Part shown: piece by piece, positions 1 to 8,260 of the stretch
Numbering within the stretch: the first letter of the stretch is position 1
How the letters are laid out: each line of letters begins with the position of its first letter
NCBI RefSeq assembly: GCF_009711225.1
Contig: NZ_WMIE01000012.1
Span: 19,316-83,315 of the forward strand
Reading direction: 5' to 3'
DNA length: 64,000 nucleotides
Origin: Paracoccus aestuariivivens
Lineage (GTDB): Bacteria > Pseudomonadota > Alphaproteobacteria > Rhodobacterales > Rhodobacteraceae
The notes under the pieces: model-generated
Databases searched by the model: none
Seen by the model: only the letters and a program-made list of their open reading frames with translations
What the model was told of the DNA's origin: nothing
Position numbers and translations under genes: made by a program

Positions 1-1089
1 ATGCTTCGCCGAGATTTCCTGTCATTCATGGCCGCATCCGTCGCTTTATCCGCCACACCCCTACAGGCTCGGGCGCAGACCACACCCGACCTGTTCCTGC
101 CGGAGCATCCCTTGCAGCAATCGTGGCAACTGTGGAAAAAACTGTGCCTGTCGGCTGACGGTCGGGTCATCGACGGATTCCAGAACTCGGCCAGCCATTC
201 CGAGGGGCAAGGATACGGCCTGACGCTGGCCGCGATCTTTGACGACCGTGCCGCCATCGACCTGATCATCGGTTGGAGCGACAACAATCTGGCCGTCCGT
301 GACGATGCGCTGATGGCGTGGCGCTGGCAGCCGGATTCCGATCCCCCGATTCAGGACCGCAACAATGCCACCGATGGCGACCTGTTCTACGCATGGGGAC
401 TTGCCATGGCCGGCGCACGTCAGGAACGACCCGACCTGACCGATCGCGCGCGCCAGATCTGCAACGATATCGTGCGCCTTTGCTCGGTCCCCCATCCCGA
501 TGGCAGCGGCAAGATCATGATGTTGCCCGCCGCAATGGGCTTCCGCACTGCCGAGCAACTGGTCATAAACCCGTCCTATTACATGCCGCTTGCCATGCGC
601 GAGTTGGCCCGGATGACCGGCGTCGCCCAGTTGGACAGCATGGCCGATACGGGGGTCGAGCTGATCAACGGTCTCGCAAAGGACGGGCTGGTTCCGGACT
701 GGATCGCGCTAACCGCAAAGGGCGTCGAAGCGCCGCCAGCAAATTTTTCACAGAACTCGGGCTATGAAGCGATACGTGTTCCGCTGATTGCCATGTGGTC
801 GGGTGACGGTCGCTCGCCCGCCGTCGCAAATTTCGCTCTGGCGACACTCGACTCGGCCAAGACGGACAGTACGCCGGTCGTGTTTGACCCCAGAACACGC
901 GAGGTTCGTGATCGCAGTAGCCATGCAGGCTATGCTGCCGTTGCTGCCCTTTGCGCTTGCGCCGCATCGAAAGGCGTCGGCTCGGCCATGCCGCGCTTTA
1001 CGACCGAACAGCCATATTATCCCGCGACGTTGCATATGATGGCACTCGTCGCCCAAGCCACCCAGTTTCCGAAATGCGTGCCGATATGA
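1..1089 (+). CDS. bcsZ: GH8 endoglucanase of cellulose synthase operon (BcsZ)
   Basis: A 362-residue glycoside hydrolase family 8 protein. BcsZ hydrolyses beta-1,4-glucan in the periplasm and is needed for normal cellulose export. The N-terminus has a twin-arginine-like start (RRDFLSF) and a signal peptide ending near ARAQ. SEGQGYGL (about residues 66-73) holds the presumed acid Glu, and ATDGDL (about 122-127) matches the conserved GH8 Asp motif. The usual YDAIR motif that supplies the base reads YEAIR here (about residues 255-259). The stop overlaps the next ATG (ATGA), so the two genes are co-translated. bcsA and bcsB are expected upstream, outside the window. The ATG is base 1, so a slightly longer protein or a start further upstream cannot be excluded. 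Confidence 0.85.
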   Translation: MLRRDFLSFMAASVALSATPLQARAQTTPDLFLPEHPLQQSWQLWKKLCLSADGRVIDGFQNSASHSEGQGYGLTLAAIFDDRAAIDLIIGWSDNNLAVRDDALMAWRWQPDSDPPIQDRNNATDGDLFYAWGLAMAGARQERPDLTDRARQICNDIVRLCSVPHPDGSGKIMMLPAAMGFRTAEQLVINPSYYMPLAMRELARMTGVAQLDSMADTGVELINGLAKDGLVPDWIALTAKGVEAPPANFSQNSGYEAIRVPLIAMWSGDGRSPAVANFALATLDSAKTDSTPVVFDPRTREVRDRSSHAGYAAVAALCACAASKGVGSAMPRFTTEQPYYPATLHMMALVAQATQFPKCVPI

Positions 1090-2480
1090 TCAGATCCGCC
1101 TTTCTTGCCGCCGCGATCCTTGCCGCGCTTCCTGCCTATGCTCAGGAAAGTCCGCCGCCGGACGAGCTTCTGGCCCTGAACATCTATGTCCAAGGCGGCG
1201 ACACCGCCGCTGTCGAAGCCGAGCTGCGTCGCTTGCGGCTGAAATACCCGCAATGGACGCCGCCCGCCGATCTCAGCCGCCTGTCCAGCAGCGCGCCGCG
1301 CACCGAAATCGACACGTTCTACAAGCAGATCGCGGCCGGTCAAGTCGATCAGGCGCGCGATACCCTGGCAGCGATGCGCCAGGACTATCCGAACTGGACG
1401 CCCCCCGCAGATATGACGACGCAGCTCGAAACGGCTGCCGGTCAACGCGCCCTCGATAGCGCACTGGAAAGCGACAATGTGGATCTTGCGCGCTCGGTCG
1501 CGGCGCGAAATCCGGGTCTGTTGCGCTGTGACCGGATCAACAACGCATGGCGGATCGCGGATGGCCAGAAGGCCGCAGGCAACAAGGCCGAGGCTCTGGC
1601 AACCTACCGCGCAATCATCGGCGCATGCGTGAATCCCTCGGATCTCGGCTCGACGATTGAAAAGGCCGATCCAGTCAGCAGCGAAGCAGAATTGCGCGCG
1701 ATGGTGGCGCAAGCAAGCAGCCGCTTTCCGGCCGAAGCCCCACGCTTTGAAGCCCTATTGCAGCGCCTGATGGCCGGACGTGGCGCGGCGAACTCGGTCC
1801 GCACTCCGGCACCGGCCACAACCACGCAATCCGCGCGCACCCAACCCGCTGCCCCAGTTGCGCAGGCCGCGCCCGAAGCACCTGTGCAACCGAAAGCCCA
1901 GGCCCGTCGGGCCGAAGCGGCCGCAAACGCGCAGCCGCGCACGGCGCCCCGTGCGGGCAGGTCGGAAAGCCCCGCCCAATGTGTGGCCCGCACCGCGAAT
2001 GCGCGCAACGCCGCTACTGTGCTCGAGCGGGCATGGTGCGTCTATAATCTCGAGCGCACGATGGAAGCGATGGCAGATTTCCGGACCGCCTTGTCCGGCC
2101 GCCTGACCGCACAGCAGCAACGCGAGGCGCAATATGGTCTGGCATTGTCCTATCTGAAGGCCGGCATGACCGAGCAGGCATCGCGGATCGCCGCCGTCAC
2201 CGACTTCACCCGCCAGCAACGCGTCGATATCGAGCGGCAAATTCTGGACCAGCGCGGCGTCAAAGCCTATCGCGAGCGCCGCTTCCGCGATTCGATCCGC
2301 TATCTGGACGCGCTTGAGCAGTTGACCGGCAATCTCCGCCGCGATCTGGCGATCCTGCGCGCCTATGCCTATTTGAACGCGAACCAGCGACCCAAGGCCT
2401 ATGCCGAATTCCGCCGCCTCAACAACGAGCTTTCGACAAACGACACCCGTCGCGGTCTGGCGGCAAGTTCCGCCGAATAG
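1086..2480 (+). CDS. Cellulose-synthase-associated TPR repeat protein
   Basis: A 464-residue exported protein; the start is the ATG overlapping the bcsZ stop, followed by a clear signal peptide (MIRSAFLAAAILAALPAYAQ). Near the N-terminus a motif of the form YPxWTPPAD occurs twice (about residues 46-54 and 91-99), indicating an internal duplication. A Pro/Ala/Gln-rich linker (about 235-300) separates the N-terminal helical repeats from a C-terminal TPR block (about 300-455). It probably plays the periplasmic scaffold role of BcsC, but the protein ends without an obvious beta-barrel, so it is not a full BcsC. Position in the bcs operon and TPR architecture support the call; the exact role is inferred. 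Confidence 0.75.
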   Translation: MIRSAFLAAAILAALPAYAQESPPPDELLALNIYVQGGDTAAVEAELRRLRLKYPQWTPPADLSRLSSSAPRTEIDTFYKQIAAGQVDQARDTLAAMRQDYPNWTPPADMTTQLETAAGQRALDSALESDNVDLARSVAARNPGLLRCDRINNAWRIADGQKAAGNKAEALATYRAIIGACVNPSDLGSTIEKADPVSSEAELRAMVAQASSRFPAEAPRFEALLQRLMAGRGAANSVRTPAPATTTQSARTQPAAPVAQAAPEAPVQPKAQARRAEAAANAQPRTAPRAGRSESPAQCVARTANARNAATVLERAWCVYNLERTMEAMADFRTALSGRLTAQQQREAQYGLALSYLKAGMTEQASRIAAVTDFTRQQRVDIERQILDQRGVKAYRERRFRDSIRYLDALEQLTGNLRRDLAILRAYAYLNANQRPKAYAEFRRLNNELSTNDTRRGLAASSAE

Positions 2481-2487
2481 TTGAAGA

Positions 2488-2514
2488 CCTGCCGGGCGGC
2501 GACCGCCCGGCAGG
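2488..2514. terminator. Bidirectional terminator hairpin
   Basis: A perfect 12-bp stem (CCTGCCGGGCGG) with a 3-nt loop CGA lies between the converging TPR gene and uracil permease gene. No T-tract is present, but the stem is very stable and the position fits a shared terminator. Confidence 0.75.
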
Positions 2515-2526
2515 CATCCGTCGCCG

Positions 2527-3804
2527 TCAGGCGCGACGCTTCATGCCAAGAAGTTGGTACAGGACCAGTGCGGCCAGCGTCGACGTCCCGATACCACCCA
2601 AGGCAAAACCTCCCAGATTCACGGTAAAGTCGCCCGCGCCGAAGATCAGCGCGACACCCACGGTGAACAGGTTGCGCGGGTCCGAGAAATCAACCTTGTT
2701 GTCGACCCAGATCCGCGCCATTGCCGATGCGATCAAACCAAAGACCGACACCGCAAGCCCCGCCAGCACCGGAGCCGGAATGGTTTGCAGGATCGCGCCG
2801 AATTTCGGCGACAGGCCCAGCAGAATGGCGATGACAGCCGCCATCGGGAAGATCAGCGTCGAGTAGACCTTGGTCATCGCCATGACGCCGATATTCTCGG
2901 CATAGGTGGTGACGCCCGTGCCGCCGCCCGCACCCGCAACCATCGTCGCCAACCCGTCGGCTAGGAAGCCGCGACCGATATAGCGGTCCATGTTCTGGCC
3001 GGTGATCGAACCCAATGCTTTGATATGGCCAAGGTTTTCAGCCACCAGAACAATCGCGACCGGAGCGATCAGGCCAACCGCCCCCCATTCGAACTTCGGC
3101 GCGGTAAAGTTCGGCACCCCGAACCACGAGGCTGCGGCGACGGCGCTGAAATCAATGCCCTGAACCAGACCTGCACCGTTTCCGAACACCAGAACCAGCG
3201 CATAGCCGAACAGCAGCGCGATCAGCACGGCGATGCGGCGCGTGGCCTTCCCGCCATAGACTGAAACGGCTGCCATGCACAGAACCGTCGCAAGCGCGAT
3301 GCCCAGATGGGAAAAGGTGCCGGCAAGCTGTTTCACCGCGACTGGCGCAAGGTTCAGACCGATGGCCATGCCGATCGCGCCGGTGACGGCGGGCGGCATC
3401 AGCTTTTCGACCCAACCCGCGCCGACAGCCATGACCACGACGCCGATCAGCGCATAAAGCGCACCGGCCGCGATGATGCCGCCAAGGGCGACGGCGATAT
3501 TCGGGTTCGGTCCTCCGCCAGCGAAGCCGGTCGCGGCCATGATCACCGCGATGAACGCGAAGGACGAGCCAAGATAGCTCGGCACGCGGCCGCCGGTCAG
3601 GACGAAGAACAGCAGCGTCCCGATGCCCGAAAAGAAGATCGCGACATTGGGATCGAAGCCCATGATCAGGGGTGCCAATATGGTCGAGCCCGACATCGCC
3701 AGCAAATGCTGCAGGCTCATCGGCAGGGCTGCGGCTATCGGCAGCCTTTCATCGGGCAAGACAGTGGCGCCAGTGGCTGGGCGCCAATGAGGGAAATAGC
3801 TCAT
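2527..3804 (-). CDS. Uracil/xanthine permease (NCS2 family)
   Basis: A 425-residue polytopic inner-membrane protein of the nucleobase:cation symporter-2 family, close to UraA/RutG. Landmarks are LPMSLQHLLAMSGST near the N-terminus, VPSYLGSSFAF, the transport-domain stretch LVAENLGHIKALGSITGQN, and GAGGGTGVTTYAENIGVM, where UraA has substrate-binding Glu residues. It should import uracil or a related pyrimidine. I start at MSYFPHW because the reading frame upstream is not membrane-like and GAGAGACG sits just before this ATG. It is a single gene, convergent with the bcs tail. It fits the pyrimidine theme of the codA/BMP operon at 16-22 kb. Confidence 0.88.
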   Translation of the reverse strand: MSYFPHWRPATGATVLPDERLPIAAALPMSLQHLLAMSGSTILAPLIMGFDPNVAIFFSGIGTLLFFVLTGGRVPSYLGSSFAFIAVIMAATGFAGGGPNPNIAVALGGIIAAGALYALIGVVVMAVGAGWVEKLMPPAVTGAIGMAIGLNLAPVAVKQLAGTFSHLGIALATVLCMAAVSVYGGKATRRIAVLIALLFGYALVLVFGNGAGLVQGIDFSAVAAASWFGVPNFTAPKFEWGAVGLIAPVAIVLVAENLGHIKALGSITGQNMDRYIGRGFLADGLATMVAGAGGGTGVTTYAENIGVMAMTKVYSTLIFPMAAVIAILLGLSPKFGAILQTIPAPVLAGLAVSVFGLIASAMARIWVDNKVDFSDPRNLFTVGVALIFGAGDFTVNLGGFALGGIGTSTLAALVLYQLLGMKRRA

Positions 3805-4008
3805 CACGTCTCTCGGGTAGATTGATCTGATCTGCTCATGCGCGGATGCAGCGAGGAATGCCAGCGAAAGCGGCATCTCGAGGCGTTGATGCGACCAATT
3901 TTCCACAACGTCGCATCGGCAACGACCCGCCGATCAGAAAATCCGATGCAACCGGACGGCCCTTTCGCGGGATATATGATGAGCCCCGCTTGGTGAGGAG
4001 ACACAACA

Positions 4009-4428
4009 ATGAGGCTGATTTCATCGCTCGCAATCGCCGCAATCGCGACATCGGCATTCGTTGCCACTCCGGCTGCGGCCGATCCCGGTCGAGGGCATCA
4101 CAAGCACAAATCCGGTCACAAGCAGGATCGGCACGAGCCATACCGCTCATATGGCTATATCGCGGATTGCCCGCCCGGATTGGCCAAGAAGCACCCGCGT
4201 TGCGTGCCTCCGGGTCAGGCCCGCAAACATGCCAGCCATTACGGCAATCGCGTCGGGGACGTGCTGCGCGTCGGCGATTACGTCATCATCCGCGATCCGC
4301 GCCGCTATGATCTGCAAGACCGGCGCGGATGGGATTACTATCGCGACGACAATCGCATCTACCGCGTCGATTCCGGCACACAAAAGGTTCTGGCGGTGAT
4401 GAACCTTATTCAGGCCTTCTCGAACTAG
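4009..4428 (+). CDS. Small secreted RcnB-like basic protein
   Basis: A 139-residue protein with a signal peptide (cleavage near TPAAAD) and a His/Lys-rich stretch just after it (GRGHHKHKSGHKQDRH). A C-terminal domain around YVIIRDPRRY and the VDSGTQKVLAVM tail resembles the RcnB/YohN family of periplasmic proteins linked to nickel/cobalt homeostasis. Such proteins are often mislabelled 'excinuclease ABC subunit A' in Rhodobacteraceae; nothing here supports DNA repair. The SD GAGGAG is well placed. The stop codon overlaps the stop of the convergent E2 gene in a shared CTAG. Metal binding by the His-rich segment is inferred. Confidence 0.6.
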   Translation: MRLISSLAIAAIATSAFVATPAAADPGRGHHKHKSGHKQDRHEPYRSYGYIADCPPGLAKKHPRCVPPGQARKHASHYGNRVGDVLRVGDYVIIRDPRRYDLQDRRGWDYYRDDNRIYRVDSGTQKVLAVMNLIQAFSN

Positions 4429-5561
4429 AACGACGCTGTCGCGCCCCAGCTTTCCAGAACGGTGACAAAGGCAGTCAGCCATGTGTTGGTCTGATGGCCG
4501 TCCAGAACCCGATGATCTATCGTCAACGAAACATAGGCCATGGGCCGGATCTGGATCGTATCCACTCCGCCCACCTCGCGCACCACGACGCGTTTCTCAA
4601 GCTTGCCAACGCCCAGAATGGCCGATTGCGGCTGATTGATGATTACCGGCGCGGCCAGTAGCGATCCCGAAACGCCATGGTTTGAAATGGTAAACGTTCC
4701 GCCACGCATGTCTTCGACCGACAGCTTTCCCTCGCGCGCACGCTGGGTCAGGTCTTGCAAGGATCTCACCACTCCACGCAAGGACATGTCTTGCACCTTG
4801 CGGATGACGGGAACGACCAGCCCCTTGTCACCAAGCGCCGTGCCGATGCCGATATTCACGTCGTGAAAAATCTCGAGCCGGTCGTCATGCCACCGGCTAT
4901 TGACCTGCGGCACGGTTTGCATGGCCATGGCCGCAGCGATCACCAGATAGGGCGTATAGGACAGCGCCATCCCCTCGGCCGCGAATGCCGCTTTGTGCTG
5001 GGCGCGATGCGCCATGATGGCACTGAAATCTGCTTCGAACACCGCTGTCACCTGCGGCGCTTCCGATACCGATTTCAGCATGTTCCGCGCAATCGCAAGC
5101 CGCATCTGGTCATGTGGGACGGAATGGCTGGGCATATCGGCCCGCGCGACCTTCGCAGGTTGTCGCGCCCCTTCCGCAACGGCACGGTCCACATCCGCGC
5201 GGGTCAACCGCCCGTCGCGCCCCGTCCCTGTGATCCGGGCCGGATCAAGCCCGCTTTCCGCTAATGCCTTGCGCACCGCCGGAGAGTGCCAGTCCGACAT
5301 GTCCTTTGCCTTTGCGGGGGGCGCGACTTCTCCCACCTCGATCCGGCCCAGAACCATGCCCGGCTTTGCCTGCGCACCTGTCCCGATCATGATCTCGACC
5401 AACCGGCCCGAGACCGGAGCCGGGACCTCGACCGCAACCTTGTCGGTCTCGAGCTCGACCAAGGGATCGTTGGCCTCGACGTGATCACCGATGGCGCGAA
5501 GCCAGCTTGCCACCACGGCTTCGGTACCCTCTTGTTCAAGCGGAACCAGAACATCGGTCAT
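4425..5561 (-). CDS. 2-oxo acid dehydrogenase E2 (dihydrolipoyl acyltransferase)
   Basis: A 378-residue E2 component. Domains in order: one lipoyl domain (residues 1-78) with the lipoyl-lysine in ELETDKVAVEV; a peripheral-subunit-binding domain (about 93-130, ending GRDGRLTRADVDRAV); and the acyltransferase core with the catalytic HRVLDG near residue 351. It transfers the acyl group from E1 to CoA. It follows the E1 gene with a single base between stop and start, so the two are coupled. No E3 gene is nearby, so the complex must borrow dihydrolipoamide dehydrogenase from elsewhere. Substrate (branched-chain 2-oxo acids, acetoin or pyruvate) is not decided by the sequence. Confidence 0.9.
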   Translation of the reverse strand: MTDVLVPLEQEGTEAVVASWLRAIGDHVEANDPLVELETDKVAVEVPAPVSGRLVEIMIGTGAQAKPGMVLGRIEVGEVAPPAKAKDMSDWHSPAVRKALAESGLDPARITGTGRDGRLTRADVDRAVAEGARQPAKVARADMPSHSVPHDQMRLAIARNMLKSVSEAPQVTAVFEADFSAIMAHRAQHKAAFAAEGMALSYTPYLVIAAAMAMQTVPQVNSRWHDDRLEIFHDVNIGIGTALGDKGLVVPVIRKVQDMSLRGVVRSLQDLTQRAREGKLSVEDMRGGTFTISNHGVSGSLLAAPVIINQPQSAILGVGKLEKRVVVREVGGVDTIQIRPMAYVSLTIDHRVLDGHQTNTWLTAFVTVLESWGATASF

Positions 5562-5562
5562 C

Positions 5563-7635
5563 TCAGAACCCCATCAGATCGTCTAGTTTTGACCGGATCG
5601 CCGCGACCGAGGGCACGGCCCATTCCAGAAGCACCGGATTATGCGGACTGGGAATATCGGGCATCGTCAGCCTCTCGACCGGAGCATCCAGCGCCGTGAA
5701 GGCATCCTTGGCGACCATTGCAGCGATCTCGGCCCCGAAACCGGCGGTTTGCAGGTCCTCATGCACGATCAGGCAGCGATGCGTCTTCCGGACCGAGGCC
5801 AGAACCGCCTCGCGGTCCCAAGGCGACAGCGTGCGCAGATCAATGACATCGACCGACAGACCAAGCGCGGCTTCGGCGCAGCGATCGACCATCCCGCCCC
5901 ATGTGACGATGGTGGCGTCCTGCCCTTCGGCAACCAGTCGCGCCTTGCCAAAGGGCAACGCGAAATCGTCTCCGGGCCATGGCCTGCGCGCCCATGAATG
6001 GTCCAGCATGGCGCGATGTTCCAGAAAGATCACCGGATCATTGCCGCGTAGCGCGGTCCGCAGCAGTCCCACTGCATCTTCGGCATTCGAAGGAGAGGCC
6101 ACCATCCATCCGGGGCTATGAAGGAACGCCACTTCATTTGTCTGGCTGTGCCACGGATCGCCACATTTGAAAAAGCCGACCGGCATCCGCACCACCATCG
6201 GCGCGGCGAAACGGTTGTTCGTCCGCCACCGCATCGACCCGCAATCGTTCAACTGTTCGGTCGCCGGTTCGGCATATTTCCGGAATTGGATCTCGGGAAC
6301 CGGCAGCAAGCCGGCCAAAGCCATACCGACAGCGCGACCGATAATTCCTTCTTCGGACAACGAGGTGTCGAAAACCCGCGACGTGCCGAACTTGTCCTGC
6401 AATCCCAGCGTGACGGCATGAACCCCGCCTTTCTGCCCGATATCCTCGCCGAATACGACCATGCGCGGGTTCGAGGTCAGTTCTTGCTCCAGCACGCGCC
6501 GGATCGCGGTGACCATGTTGATGCGCTGACCCTCGGGGCGGGCGGTATCCACAATCGCCGGAGGCGACCAGTCGGCTCGACCGCCGACCTGCTGCATCTC
6601 GCCATCGAAAAAGACATGCTGCATGACCGACGACGGGACAGGCAACGGGCGGGCCTCGGCCGCGATCAGTGCGGCTTCGGCCGTTTCCGAGGCGGTCCGC
6701 AATTCAGCCTCCCAATCCTGCGCACTGATCCGCGTCGGAACCAGATAGGATTTCAGCCGCCGCCAAGGATCACGCGCCCATTCAGCATCCACCACCTTGT
6801 CGGATTTATAGGTCTGGGTGTCCTGAAAACTATGCCCCTGCAAGCGCGGAACAGTCAGACGCAGCAGGACCGGAGCGCGGTCCTCGCGCACAATCGCCAC
6901 GGCTTCGGCAATCAACGTGGCGGCTTCGGCGGGATCGGTCCCGTCGCCGGAAAGGATCGTCAGCCCCTGCCAAGAGGCCAGATTTTCAGCGATATTTCCC
7001 CCCGGTGTCTGAAAGGTCGAAGGCACCGAGATGCCAAAGCCGTTATCCTCGATATAGAACAACATCGGCAATTTCTGCGTCGTGGCGATGGTCAGCGCCG
7101 ACCAGAACCCGTTCGATGCGACCGAACCGTCGCCCCCCAGCACAACCGAGATCGACCGCGCGTGATCCTCCGAGCCCAGAACCTTGGCGTGGTATTCCAG
7201 CGCCTGCGCCCATCCGGCGGTCGGCGTGTATTGCGCCCCGACCCCGCCGCTCATTGGCAGGGCCGACGCACCGTCGGGGTTGGGGTGATTGAACACGACA
7301 CCGATATCGCGCCCGCCCGAATACCCCCCCGCCCGACCCATGGCCGAACCCAGCGCGTCATCAGCCCCGATCCCCAGCGCCAGCAATAGCGGGCGCGAGC
7401 GATAATAGCCGCAGACTGCATCATGCCGAGCGGTCAGTTGCAAGCCCAGCAACACCTGCGCCATGTCGTGCCCGCGGGCCGAAAACTGATACAGCACCTT
7501 CTTTTCGGGCACGAGGCGGGTTTCCTCCATCTCGTCCAGCGCGCGGCTCAGCGCCATGTGGCGCAGGACCATTCTCCAATCCACGGCGATATCCGGTGCA
7601 TTGCGCAACGTCGAAACAGCGGCTGCTCGGACCAT
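5563..7635 (-). CDS. Fused alpha-beta E1 subunit of a 2-oxo acid dehydrogenase
   Basis: A 690-residue thiamine-diphosphate enzyme in which E1-alpha and E1-beta are one chain. The alpha half (about 1-310) carries the ThDP/Mg motif GDGSVASNGFW...EDNGFGIS. The beta half starts near QRINMVTAIRRVLEQEL and contains VVFGEDIGQKGGVHAVT and the transketolase-C region ending near LPDIPSPHNP-like residues. It decarboxylates a 2-oxo acid and acylates E2. The start has a strong SD (GGGAGGAAAGATC). Transcription is divergent from a Lrp/AsnC gene, which suggests control by an amino acid and favours a branched-chain 2-oxo acid substrate; that is inference. Length fits fused E1 proteins of this type. Confidence 0.88.
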   Translation of the reverse strand: MVRAAAVSTLRNAPDIAVDWRMVLRHMALSRALDEMEETRLVPEKKVLYQFSARGHDMAQVLLGLQLTARHDAVCGYYRSRPLLLALGIGADDALGSAMGRAGGYSGGRDIGVVFNHPNPDGASALPMSGGVGAQYTPTAGWAQALEYHAKVLGSEDHARSISVVLGGDGSVASNGFWSALTIATTQKLPMLFYIEDNGFGISVPSTFQTPGGNIAENLASWQGLTILSGDGTDPAEAATLIAEAVAIVREDRAPVLLRLTVPRLQGHSFQDTQTYKSDKVVDAEWARDPWRRLKSYLVPTRISAQDWEAELRTASETAEAALIAAEARPLPVPSSVMQHVFFDGEMQQVGGRADWSPPAIVDTARPEGQRINMVTAIRRVLEQELTSNPRMVVFGEDIGQKGGVHAVTLGLQDKFGTSRVFDTSLSEEGIIGRAVGMALAGLLPVPEIQFRKYAEPATEQLNDCGSMRWRTNNRFAAPMVVRMPVGFFKCGDPWHSQTNEVAFLHSPGWMVASPSNAEDAVGLLRTALRGNDPVIFLEHRAMLDHSWARRPWPGDDFALPFGKARLVAEGQDATIVTWGGMVDRCAEAALGLSVDVIDLRTLSPWDREAVLASVRKTHRCLIVHEDLQTAGFGAEIAAMVAKDAFTALDAPVERLTMPDIPSPHNPVLLEWAVPSVAAIRSKLDDLMGF

Positions 7636-7732
7636 GATCTTTCCTCCCGTTCCCTCGAGAGAAATTTTACGCCGCCGCCGCGAATATTCCTTTCAATCAA
7701 CTCGACATTAAATGGATTTATGAGACGCTTGC

Positions 7733-7755
7733 TTCACATTTGCATAATTAGTGAA
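7733..7755. promoter_or_regulatory. Candidate Lrp-family operator between lrp and E1 genes
   Basis: An interrupted inverted repeat TTCAC-N13-GTGAA with an AT-rich centre (TTTGCATAATTA) lies in the short divergent intergenic region, overlapping the possible GTG start of the Lrp gene. It suits an AsnC/Lrp regulator acting on both directions. Confidence 0.4.
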
Positions 7756-7759
7756 ACAA

Positions 7760-8221
7760 ATGCCCCAACTTGATTCGATAGACCGCAAGATCATCGCCGC
7801 CCTGCAACGCGAGGGTGGCCTGTCCAATCAGGAATTGGCGGAAAGGATCGGCTCGTCGGCCGCGTCCTGCTGGCGGCGGGTAAAGGCGCTCGAGGAGGCC
7901 GGCATCCTTCGCCCGCCGGTCAGGCTGGTCGATCCGGCGCGTCTGGGTCGCGGGCTGGATGTCTTCTGCGAGATCCGGATGAAGAACCAGAGCCGCGCCA
8001 TGCGCGCCGCCTTCGAGGCCTTTATCGAGGCGCAGGAAGACGTCGTCGAATGCTACTCGATCAGCGGCGACTGGGATTACATGCTGCATATCGTGGCCGA
8101 AGACGTCGCCGATTACGAGCGGGTCCTGATGCACGGCATTCTGGATCATCCGGCGATTGCCAGTTCGTCCTCGATCTTCGTGCTGCGTCGGGTGAAGCAC
8201 ACAACAGCCATTCCGGTCTGA
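7760..8221 (+). CDS. Lrp/AsnC family transcriptional regulator
   Basis: A 153-residue regulator. The N-terminal helix-turn-helix (about 1-60) begins LDSIDRKIIAALQREGGLSNQELAERIG, typical of the family. The C-terminal RAM ligand-binding domain (about 65-145) includes DVVECYSISGDWDYMLHIVA, in which the GDWDY motif marks the ligand pocket. It is divergent from the E1-E2 operon and is its likely regulator, sensing an amino acid. The start is uncertain: GTG at 7751 would add three residues; neither start has a clear SD, so a leaderless message is possible. Confidence 0.88.
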   Translation: MPQLDSIDRKIIAALQREGGLSNQELAERIGSSAASCWRRVKALEEAGILRPPVRLVDPARLGRGLDVFCEIRMKNQSRAMRAAFEAFIEAQEDVVECYSISGDWDYMLHIVAEDVADYERVLMHGILDHPAIASSSSIFVLRRVKHTTAIPV

Positions 8222-8225
8222 AAGC

Positions 8226-8254
8226 GCGGCCCCGGACAGTCTGCCCGAGGCCGC
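8226..8254. terminator. Terminator hairpin between lrp and efflux channel gene
   Basis: GCGGCC and GGCCGC arms enclose further imperfect pairing (CGG...CCG, CA...TG). The hairpin sits in the 39-bp gap between two converging genes. Confidence 0.55.
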
Positions 8255-8260
8255 AGGTCT

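Noticed and set aside
7660..7760. Possible extra small gene between E1 and lrp
   Set aside because: The stretch is AT-rich and only about 100 bp; it is better explained as the divergent promoter/operator region.
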